Assembly: GCA_030681635.1 (NCBI GenBank)
Contig: JAUXRT010000418.1
Coordinates: 1 to 5,535, forward strand
DNA from: Reyranella sp.
Lineage (GTDB): Bacteria > Pseudomonadota > Alphaproteobacteria > Reyranellales > Reyranellaceae
DNA: 5,535 nt
Reading direction: 5' to 3'
Below are positions 1-5,217 of this stretch, piece after piece. The notes below the pieces were generated by a model. The model was not told where the DNA came from. It saw nothing but the letters and a program-made list of their open reading frames with translations, and made no database searches. Numbering within the stretch: position 1 is the stretch's first letter; every line of letters begins with the position of its first letter. The translations under genes and the position numbers were made by a program.

Positions 1-1
1 C

Positions 2-937
2 ATGTCGTCCGAGGGCGATGGCCTGGTGATCTACGATCCCGAGATCGGCGCGATCCCCAATCCCAGCTCCTACAACAGGCGCATCTATCCCGCGATCAAG
101 GACCGCAAGGCGTTCGCGTTCGATGTCTATACCAACGATCACGGTGCCCGCGTCGACGGGCCCGGCGAACGAAGCCCGGCCCGTGTCGACATCCTCACGG
201 TCGGCGATTCGTTCACCTGGGGCTATGCGCTGGAAAATCCGCAGACCTACGCCGCCACGGTCGGACGGGAACTCGGGGCGAGCGTCTCGAACCTCGCCAT
301 GGCGAGCTACGGCACGACGCAGGCGCTGCAGATCCTGCGGCGCAACCGCGATCTCGCGCCCAAGCTGGTCGTCTACGGCATGATCGCCCATCATTTCGAG
401 CGCAACGTCATGCCGTGCGCGCCGTCCTACTATCCGTTCTGCCTCGACGTTTCCCATGTCGTGGAGGAGGGACAGGACAAGCAGCGGATCGCGCTGCCGT
501 GGAGCAACGGCGTCAAGCGCCTGCAGCAGCAGCTCACCGGCAACAATTATAATCCCGTCCGCTGGCTGACCCACGGCATCGACGTCATCCAGGGCCGGAT
601 CGAATATGCGCGGGCCTCGTTCGACGAGGCCGATGAGGCCCGGAAGGACCGCGCCATGGGGTTCCTCCTGCGCGAACTCGAACGCACCGCTGCCGAGATG
701 GGCACCCAGCTGCTGGTCGTCTACCTGCCCACGAATTATTGGGGACCGCCCAATGGCCTGGCTCGCGTCATCGGCAACATCCGGCTGCTCGATCTGACCG
801 AGAGTTTTACGCGCAACAAGGAAGCGGGCGGGCCGAATCCCTATATCGTCGGCGACGGCCATCCGAGTGCCGCCGGCAACGCGCTGATCGCCAGCGAGGT
901 CGCGAAATACATCCGCCGCGAGGGACTGCTCAAGTAG
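2..937 (+). CDS. SGNH/GDSL-type hydrolase or O-acyltransferase-like protein, probably 5'-truncated
   Basis: Predicted SGNH-fold esterase or acyltransferase; the substrate cannot be read from the sequence. Numbering from the ATG at base 2, block I is VGDSFTWG at residues 67-74 with nucleophile Ser70. The block II glycine is in ASYGTTQ (Gly104). The block III region GMIAHHFERN (126-135) is unusual because the classic GxND motif is not present. Block V is DGH at 285-287, supplying the catalytic Asp and His. The opening segment with DPEIG (about 12-16) and TNDHGAR (44-50) resembles the pre-catalytic stretch of SGNH proteins that usually follows an N-terminal membrane anchor or signal peptide. No such anchor is visible, so the real start is probably upstream of the window and this ATG may be internal. 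Cys139 and Cys147 could form a disulfide in an exported protein. SGNH proteins of this shape often act on cell-surface polysaccharide acetyl groups, but that is inference. The gene ends in TAG and converges on the aldolase gene. Confidence 0.75.
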   Translation: MSSEGDGLVIYDPEIGAIPNPSSYNRRIYPAIKDRKAFAFDVYTNDHGARVDGPGERSPARVDILTVGDSFTWGYALENPQTYAATVGRELGASVSNLAMASYGTTQALQILRRNRDLAPKLVVYGMIAHHFERNVMPCAPSYYPFCLDVSHVVEEGQDKQRIALPWSNGVKRLQQQLTGNNYNPVRWLTHGIDVIQGRIEYARASFDEADEARKDRAMGFLLRELERTAAEMGTQLLVVYLPTNYWGPPNGLARVIGNIRLLDLTESFTRNKEAGGPNPYIVGDGHPSAAGNALIASEVAKYIRREGLLK

Positions 938-959
938 CTGCGGGCCCGCGCCCGCAGCT
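936..959. terminator. Hairpin between convergent genes, likely bidirectional terminator
   Basis: A perfect 10-bp inverted repeat (AGCTGCGGGC, 4-base loop CCGC, GCCCGCAGCT) fills most of the 37-base gap between the two convergent genes. Its left arm starts inside the TAG stop codon of the SGNH gene. There is no clear T-run on either side, so it is not a textbook intrinsic terminator. The very GC-rich stem and its position between two gene ends still make a terminator or 3'-end stabiliser the best reading. Confidence 0.6.
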
Positions 960-974
960 TCGAGAGTCCGTTCG

Positions 975-1895
975 TTACATCTTGCCCTGGTAGATGCCGA
1001 CGATCTTGTCGAGCATGTCGAGCGCCTCGGCGCGCGGGCGCTGGAAGGTGTTGCGGCCGATGATCGAGCCGTTGGCGCCGCCGTCGCGCAGGCCGCGGAT
1101 CTCGGTGAAGAGACCTTCCAGGTCCTTCGCCTCGCCGCCGGAGAAGACGACGATGCGGCGGCCGTTGAAGCAGGCCTGCACGACGTGCTTGATGCGCGCC
1201 GCCAGCGTCGAGGTGTCGACCTTGGCCTTCTCGTAGGCGGCCTTGGCTTCGGGCTGCCACAGCACGTTGGTCGGCGGCTTCACCTTGATGATGTGGGCGC
1301 CGAGCAGGGCCGCCATGTGGGCGGCGTAGGCGCAGACGTCGAGCGCGGTCTCGCCCGCCTTGTCGAGCTTGCCGCCGCGCGGATACGACCACATGACGAC
1401 GGCGAGGCCGACCGACTTGGCCTCCTCGGCCATCTCGCGGATCTCTTCCATCAGGTCGTATTGCGATTCGGAGCCCGGATAGATCGTGAAGCCGATCGCC
1501 GAGCAGCCGAGCTTCAGCGCATCCATCACCGAGCCGGTGACCGCCTGGTCCTTGTTGGTCGACAGCGAGTTGGCCGAATTGACCTTGAGGATGGTCGGGA
1601 TGGCGCCGGCGAAGGTATCGGCGCCGGCCTCGAGCGGACCCAGCGGGGCGGCGTAGGCGTTCAGCCCGGCATCGACGGCGAGCTGGTAGTGATAGTGCGG
1701 ATCGTAGGCATCGGGATTGGGCGCGAACGAGCGCGCGGGGCCGTGCTCGAAGCCCTGGTCGACGGGCAGGATCACCATCTTGCCCGAGCCGCCCAGGCGG
1801 CCGTGCATCAGGATACGCGCGAGATTGCCCTTGGTGCCGGGGTTGTCGCTCTCGTAGTTGTCGAGGATCTTCTTGACGGTACGGGTGATCTTCAC
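975..1895 (-). CDS. fbaB: Class I fructose-bisphosphate aldolase (DhnA/FbaB type)
   Basis: Reversibly cleaves fructose 1,6-bisphosphate to dihydroxyacetone phosphate and glyceraldehyde 3-phosphate in the cytoplasm, through a lysine Schiff base and without metal. The 306-residue TIM-barrel protein has the archaeal-type/DhnA motifs: PVDQGFEHG (44-52) with the conserved Asp, MWSYPRGGK (168-176), the lysine strand HIIKVKPP (201-208) where Lys204 or Lys206 should form the Schiff base, and the phosphate-binding segments FSGGE (251-255) and IIGRNTFQRP (278-287). The length is full for the family. The start is GTG, supported by GGGAG seven bases upstream; the nearby upstream ATG is out of frame. The gene appears to be transcribed alone, divergent from the MFS gene and convergent with the SGNH gene. 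In many alphaproteobacteria fba sits next to gap and pgk; here gap is about 3.3 kb away and pgk is not seen. The family call is secure. The symbol fbaB follows E. coli usage; some genomes call it fba or fda. Confidence 0.93.
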   Translation of the reverse strand: MKITRTVKKILDNYESDNPGTKGNLARILMHGRLGGSGKMVILPVDQGFEHGPARSFAPNPDAYDPHYHYQLAVDAGLNAYAAPLGPLEAGADTFAGAIPTILKVNSANSLSTNKDQAVTGSVMDALKLGCSAIGFTIYPGSESQYDLMEEIREMAEEAKSVGLAVVMWSYPRGGKLDKAGETALDVCAYAAHMAALLGAHIIKVKPPTNVLWQPEAKAAYEKAKVDTSTLAARIKHVVQACFNGRRIVVFSGGEAKDLEGLFTEIRGLRDGGANGSIIGRNTFQRPRAEALDMLDKIVGIYQGKM

Positions 1896-1902
1896 GTCCG
1901 GG

Positions 1903-1907
1903 CTCCC
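1903..1907 (-). promoter_or_regulatory. Ribosome binding site of the aldolase gene
   Basis: GGGAG on the minus strand lies seven bases before the GTG codon of the aldolase. It supports GTG as the start; no other in-frame start nearby has a comparable site. Confidence 0.6.
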
Positions 1908-1938
1908 ATTTGGTGCAATTCTGGCCTGACTGCGCCGG

Positions 1939-1966
1939 TGATAGCGGTGCCGGAGAGCCGGTTCAA
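1939..1966 (-). promoter_or_regulatory. Candidate sigma70-type promoter for the aldolase gene
   Basis: On the minus strand TTGAAC (1966-1961) is followed after 16 bases by CTATCA (1944-1939). It resembles a housekeeping promoter with a good -35 and a moderate -10. Transcription would start near 1932, giving a leader of about 37 bases that contains the GGGAG ribosome site. It lies in the only non-coding space upstream of the gene. This is pattern matching on short motifs in GC-rich DNA, so confidence is low. Confidence 0.33.
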
Positions 1967-1984
1967 GCCCCGGAGGGTCCGCTG

Positions 1985-2038
1985 ACCTGTCCCACTACCT
2001 GCGACGTCGTTGACCCCGAGGCGGAGCTGTGGACAGGT
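1985..2038. repeat. Spaced inverted repeat in the divergent intergenic region
   Basis: ACCTGTCC at 1985-1992 and its exact reverse complement GGACAGGT at 2031-2038 are separated by 38 bases. The right half ends 55 bases before the GTG of the MFS gene. A poor promoter-like pair (TTGACC at 2010-2015, 17-base spacer, ACAGGT at 2033-2038) lies between and over the halves. The repeat could be two half-sites for a regulator that loops or bridges DNA, or it could be chance. It is the only ordered element I see in the 198-base divergent region besides the aldolase promoter candidate. Confidence 0.35.
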
Positions 2039-2080
2039 TGAGGCCGACCCTCAAGCCACAACGCGGCTGGCGAAACGGAT

Positions 2081-2086
2081 AAAGGA
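2081..2086 (+). promoter_or_regulatory. Ribosome binding site that fixes the MFS start
   Basis: AAAGGA lies seven bases before the GTG at 2094, ideal spacing for a Shine-Dalgarno site. An open frame continues upstream to a TTG at 2010, but that TTG lacks such a site, so 2094 is chosen. Confidence 0.7.
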
Positions 2087-2093
2087 ATTAGCG

Positions 2094-3404
2094 GTGCAGT
2101 CTCGACCGTCGCCAGTCCCCTTCGCGGCGCGCCTGCCGTTCTTCTTCGGCTGGGTGATCATCGTGGTCGCCTTCCTGACCGTGGCGGTGAGCGTGACCAC
2201 ACGCACGGCCTTCTCGCTGATGTTCCCGCCCATCGTCGACGAATTCGGCTGGGATCGCGGCCTGGCGGCCGGCGCCTTCTCTTTCGGCTTCCTGGTGTCC
2301 GCCGTGATCAGCCCTGTCGTCGGCCGCGTCATGGACAAACGCGGACCGCGCTTCGTGATCGAGATCGGTGTCGTGCTGACGGCAGCGGGCCTGCTGGGCG
2401 CCACGGTGATGGAAGCGCCCTGGCAGCTCTATGCAACGCTCGGCGTGCTGGTGGGCGCGGGGGCGAACTGCATGAGCTTCTCCGTGCAGTCGCAGTATCT
2501 GCCCAACTGGTTCGTGCGCCGCCGCGCGCTCGCGATCGGGATCGCCTTTTCCGGCGTGGGCGTGGGTGCGATCCTGATCCTGCCCTGGCTGCAGACGATC
2601 ATCCTGAAGGACGGCTGGCGCAGCGCCTGCTGGGCACTCGGGTTGATGACCCTGTTCGTGCTGCTGCCGATCAACCTGATCGTGGCCAAGCGGCCGCAGG
2701 ATCTCGGCCTGTTGCCTGACGGCGCGAAGGAAGCAGGCGTCGCCGCCGCGCACCGGGCGGCGGTCATCGTCGATCCGCACTGGACCGCAATCGAATGGAC
2801 GGTCGCCAGGGCGATCCGCACGCACCGCTTCTGGTGGCTCTGCATCGGCTTCTTCTGCGGCGGCTATGCCTGGTACGCGGTGCAGGTGCACCAGACGAAG
2901 TACCTGGTCGAGATCGGTTTCAGCCCGATGCAGGCCGCCTGGGCGCTGGGTCTCGTGGCGATGGTCGGCATTCCGGGCCAGATCCTGCTCGGCGCGCTCT
3001 CGGACCGTATCGGCCGCGAGATCGTCTGGAGCATCGCCTCGCTGGGCTTCGCGATCTGCTACGCCGCCCTCCTGGCGCTCGCGGCCGGTCCGTCGGAGCC
3101 GCTGCTCTATCTCATGGTCCTGTCGCAGGGCGTGCTGGGCTATTCCTTCACCAGCCTGATGGGCGCGGTGGTGGCCGAGATCTTCGAAGGGCCGCACTTC
3201 GGCTCGATCTTCAGCCTGCTCATGGTCTCGCTGCTGGCCGGTGGTGCGGTGGGCCCCTGGATCACCGGCGTGCTGTACGACGTCGAGGGCACGTACACGA
3301 CGGCCTTCGCCGTGGCGCTGGGCTTCAGCGTGCTGGGCGCCGCCTCGATCTGGTTTGCATCGCCCGGCAAGGTCCGCATGGTCGCCGGGCGCGCGAAGAG
3401 CTGA
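2094..3404 (+). CDS. Major facilitator superfamily transporter, OFA/monocarboxylate-like
   Basis: Inner-membrane secondary transporter of 436 residues with twelve predicted helices, roughly at 16-42, 56-76, 87-105, 110-130, 145-165, 178-198, 246-264, 281-301, 310-331, 337-362, 370-390 and 402-422. The MFS signature loop between helices 2 and 3 is GRVMDKRGPR (77-86). Its counterpart after helix 8 is GALSDRIGRE (300-309). The central loop contains RPQDLGLLPDG (200-210), a hallmark of the oxalate/formate-antiporter and monocarboxylate-like branch. Helix 7 ends in VHQTKYLVEIGFS (263-275), the place where relatives have an H-x-x-PYL stretch. I see no Arg in helix 8 and no Lys in helix 11, the charged residues known to bind substrate in OxlT, so oxalate transport is unlikely and the substrate is unknown. 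The GTG start is set by AAAGGA. The gene stands alone, divergent from the aldolase and convergent with puuE; a small organic acid or ureide cargo is only a guess from context. Confidence 0.88.
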   Translation: MQSRPSPVPFAARLPFFFGWVIIVVAFLTVAVSVTTRTAFSLMFPPIVDEFGWDRGLAAGAFSFGFLVSAVISPVVGRVMDKRGPRFVIEIGVVLTAAGLLGATVMEAPWQLYATLGVLVGAGANCMSFSVQSQYLPNWFVRRRALAIGIAFSGVGVGAILILPWLQTIILKDGWRSACWALGLMTLFVLLPINLIVAKRPQDLGLLPDGAKEAGVAAAHRAAVIVDPHWTAIEWTVARAIRTHRFWWLCIGFFCGGYAWYAVQVHQTKYLVEIGFSPMQAAWALGLVAMVGIPGQILLGALSDRIGREIVWSIASLGFAICYAALLALAAGPSEPLLYLMVLSQGVLGYSFTSLMGAVVAEIFEGPHFGSIFSLLMVSLLAGGAVGPWITGVLYDVEGTYTTAFAVALGFSVLGAASIWFASPGKVRMVAGRAKS

Positions 3405-3437
3405 GCTCTTCGACACCTTGATCTATTCTGCACCGCC

Positions 3438-3458
3438 AGGCGCTCCTGCGGAGCGCCT
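3438..3458. terminator. Hairpin between MFS and puuE ends, likely bidirectional terminator
   Basis: A perfect 8-bp inverted repeat (AGGCGCTC, 5-base loop CTGCG, GAGCGCCT) lies in the 53-base gap between the two convergent genes. Its right arm touches the TAA stop of the minus-strand puuE gene. On the plus strand it is followed by TTACTCGTTC, only loosely T-rich; on the minus strand there is no T-run. Position and symmetry favour a shared terminator. Confidence 0.6.
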
Positions 3459-4381
3459 TACTCGTTCAAGCCCTTGCCTTTGTAGGGGTGCGTCGCCTTC
3501 CAGTGGTTGGCGATGTCGATGCGGCGGGTCACCCACACGCCATGGTGCTTCTGGACATGGTCCAGGAAACGCCAAAGCCCCGCCATGCGGCCCGGATGGC
3601 CGATCAGCCGCATATGCAGGCCGACCGACATCATCTTCGGCGCCGTGGCGCCCTCCTGGTAGAGGACGTCGAAGGTGTCGCGGAGGAGGCCGAACCACTG
3701 GTCGGCATGGACCATGCCGGCAGCATATTTGCCGTCGTTGCTGGCGAGCGAATAGGGCACGACCAGGTGGGGCTTGCCTTGGACCGTCTGCCAGAAGGGC
3801 AGCTCCTCGCCATAATAGTCTGAATCGTAGGTGAAGCCGCCTTCCTCGACCAGGAGACGGCGCGTGTTGACGCTGGGCCCATAGCGGCAATACCAGCCGG
3901 CCGGGCGCTCGCCGATGGTCTGCTTCAGGGACTTGATCGCCTTCTGGATATGCTCGCGCTCCTCGGCTTCGCTGAGCTGAAAGTGGCGCACCCAGCGCCA
4001 GCCGTGGCAGCAGACGTCGAAGCCCGATTTCTTGATGGCCTCGGCCGCGAGCTTGTTGCGCTCCAGCGCCAGCGCGCAGCCGAAGACGGTGAGCGGCAGG
4101 CTGCGTTCCTGGAAGGCGCGCATGATGCGCCAGAAGCCGACGCGGCTGCCGAACTCGAACATGCTCTCGCCGGCGAGATCGCGGCCCTTCATGCCGACCG
4201 ACGACGTGCTCGATTCGGTGAGGCCGGTTTCGGTATAGCCCTCGCCATCCTGCACCGACGGCTCCGAGCCTTCCTCATAGTTCATCACGAAGTTGATCGC
4301 GACGCGGGCGCCGCCGGGCCATTTCGGATCGGGCGGGTTGGGGCCATAGCCCACGAGGTCGCGTGTCGGCTGCCAGCTCAT
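3458..4381 (-). CDS. puuE: PuuE-type allantoinase / polysaccharide deacetylase-family protein
   Basis: Predicted cytoplasmic cyclic-amide hydrolase of the NodB-like barrel fold; PuuE opens the allantoin ring to allantoate without metal. The 307-residue length matches PuuE. Family motifs: RDLVGYGPNPPDPKWPGGAR (7-26), NFVMNYEEGSE (30-40) in place of the NodB TFDD metal motif, MFEFGSRVGFWR (74-85), CCHGWRWVRH (124-133), NTRRLLVEEGGFTYDSDYY (172-190), the SVGLHMRLIGHPGR segment (252-265) and WVTRRIDIANHW (283-294). The segment WYCRYGPSVNTRR (163-175) differs from the WYTGR-type segment I recall for classical PuuE and appears one residue longer, so this may be a paralogous subfamily with another amide substrate. 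The ATG start is supported by AAGGAG six bases upstream and overlaps the preceding stop as ATGA; upstream extension would run into the neighbouring gene. Neighbouring allA supports a ureide role. The family is sure; the exact substrate is less so. Confidence 0.85.
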   Translation of the reverse strand: MSWQPTRDLVGYGPNPPDPKWPGGARVAINFVMNYEEGSEPSVQDGEGYTETGLTESSTSSVGMKGRDLAGESMFEFGSRVGFWRIMRAFQERSLPLTVFGCALALERNKLAAEAIKKSGFDVCCHGWRWVRHFQLSEAEEREHIQKAIKSLKQTIGERPAGWYCRYGPSVNTRRLLVEEGGFTYDSDYYGEELPFWQTVQGKPHLVVPYSLASNDGKYAAGMVHADQWFGLLRDTFDVLYQEGATAPKMMSVGLHMRLIGHPGRMAGLWRFLDHVQKHHGVWVTRRIDIANHWKATHPYKGKGLNE

Positions 4382-4713
4382 GTCGGTCTCCTTACCAGTT
4401 CGGCGCCCATCTGCCGGGCAATGTCGGCGATCTTCTCGTTGTGTGGCGACATCGAGATTGCGCGCACGCCGGCGCGCAGGCAGGCCAGGGCATAGCCCGG
4501 CGTGTCGCCGCAATCGACGATCAAGGTGAAGGCCACATCGGGGAATTCCGCCCGCGCGCGGTCCTGGAGCGCCGCCAGGTAGCCTGCGCCGTAGGTCGCG
4601 GCCGCATTCTCCGGCGTCAGCAAGATGGGCGCGGCGCCCGTGTCGCGCGCGGCCTCAAGCGCGGCCCTGGTCTGCCGCCAGTCCCGTACCACCACTGGTT
4701 CGCCCGCCGTCAT
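4378..4713 (-). CDS. Unrecognised small alpha/beta protein between allA and puuE
   Basis: I do not recognise this protein. From the ATG it has 111 residues; a TTG at 4731 would add six and overlap the allA stop as TTGA. Neither start has a clear ribosome site, so translation may be coupled to allA. The predicted structure is a regular beta-alpha series: strand PVVVRD, helix WRQTRAALEAARDTG, strand PILLTP, helix around GYLAALQDRARAEFP, strand FTLIVDCGD, helix GYALACLRAG, strand RAISMSP, helix EKIADIARQMG, and a last strand ELVRRP. There is no signal peptide or membrane segment, so it is probably cytoplasmic. The IVDCGD...CLRAG stretch recalls half of a TIM-barrel aldolase, but this is weak and may only reflect the fold. 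Its TGA overlaps the puuE ATG (ATGA), which implies co-translation and a related role. A pathway-specific accessory protein and a remnant of a larger enzyme are both possible. Codon pattern and tight packing favour a real gene. Confidence 0.75.
   Translation of the reverse strand: MTAGEPVVVRDWRQTRAALEAARDTGAAPILLTPENAAATYGAGYLAALQDRARAEFPDVAFTLIVDCGDTPGYALACLRAGVRAISMSPHNEKIADIARQMGAELVRRPT
4388..4393 (-). promoter_or_regulatory. Ribosome binding site of puuE
   Basis: AAGGAG on the minus strand, six bases before the puuE ATG, lies inside the 3' end of the small upstream gene. It is the strongest Shine-Dalgarno site in the window. It fixes the puuE start and suggests puuE is translated efficiently despite being last in the run. 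Confidence 0.75.
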
Positions 4714-4727
4714 GGCGGGAGCATTGC

Positions 4728-5201
4728 TCAAGGAATGCGGATGGTGAAGGGCGTTACCGGGACGAATTCCTCGTCGCCACCGGAGGTATCCCGGAACATG
4801 AACACGGCAAACCGGCCGGGCCGGTCCAGAACGGTCAGGCCGTGATGCCAGGTGTCGGGCTTGTAGGTGACGCCCTGCCTTCCGTCCGCAATGAAGGCCT
4901 TTACGGCGGAGACGTCCGGCCCGCCGCCCCTCGCGTGCGGCGCCACGACAATCAGCCAGCGGTCGACATCGAGCGGCACAAAGGTCTGCGACGAGAATTC
5001 GTGGCGTTCGAGAAGATTGGCTACGAGCGGCCGGTCGAACGTCGGCTCGCGCTGGCTGACCGAGAGGCTGGGCCGCGCGGCGGGTCTCAGGTTCCCGAGC
5101 GCATCTTCATAATAGGTGCGGCCGGTCGAGGTCGGCAGATCGATCACGTCGCCGTAGGGTGCGAAGGCTTCCTTCGTCAGCGGCTGCGGATCGACCTGCA
5201 T
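4728..5201 (-). CDS. allA: Ureidoglycolate lyase (AllA family)
   Basis: Cleaves ureidoglycolate to glyoxylate and urea, the last carbon-releasing step of allantoate breakdown, in the cytoplasm. The 157-residue length and cupin-like family pattern fit AllA: N-terminal LTKEAFAPYGDVID (8-21), ERHEFSSQTFVPLD (65-78), the strand RWLIVVAPHA (81-90), the core GVTYKPDTWHHGLTVLD (110-126) with the paired histidines 119-120, and an acidic end DEEFVPV (143-149). The start is ATG with AGGA (5214-5211) nine bases upstream. The gene begins only 16 bases after the gap stop codon with no hairpin between, so it is probably read from the gap transcript. Its stop overlaps or nearly touches the start of the next small gene. 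The substrate comes from family knowledge; the PuuE homologue downstream agrees with it. Some AllA-fold proteins act on other ureido acids, so a related substrate remains possible. Confidence 0.87.
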   Translation of the reverse strand: MQVDPQPLTKEAFAPYGDVIDLPTSTGRTYYEDALGNLRPAARPSLSVSQREPTFDRPLVANLLERHEFSSQTFVPLDVDRWLIVVAPHARGGGPDVSAVKAFIADGRQGVTYKPDTWHHGLTVLDRPGRFAVFMFRDTSGGDEEFVPVTPFTIRIP

Positions 5202-5217
5202 GACCGTGCGTCCTGGC

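Noticed and set aside
1957..1975. tRNA T-arm-like string (GGTTCAAGCC)
   Set aside because: The flanking arms pair poorly and no matching acceptor stem, D-arm or anticodon arm is found upstream.
1185..1985. Long open frame on the plus strand opposite the aldolase
   Set aside because: Low-complexity Gly/Arg/Asp/Val product without motifs, caused by GC bias opposite a well-conserved enzyme gene.
2010..2093. N-terminal extension of the MFS protein from a TTG codon
   Set aside because: Polar, unconserved-looking sequence without a ribosome site; the GTG at 2094 has AAAGGA at ideal spacing.
2088..3416. Long open frame on the minus strand opposite the MFS gene
   Set aside because: Its product is rich in Arg, His, Asp, Gln and Gly with no domain pattern, as expected from the complement of a GC-rich membrane-protein gene. 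The plus frame has clear MFS motifs.
3950..4495. Plus-strand open frame opposite puuE
   Set aside because: Ala/Arg-rich with no recognisable motif and no ribosome site. The opposite strand encodes a full PuuE-type protein.
4382..4513. Upstream extension of puuE by 44 residues
   Set aside because: It would lie entirely inside the small upstream gene, and the ATG at 4381 has a strong ribosome site and matches the usual PuuE N-terminus.
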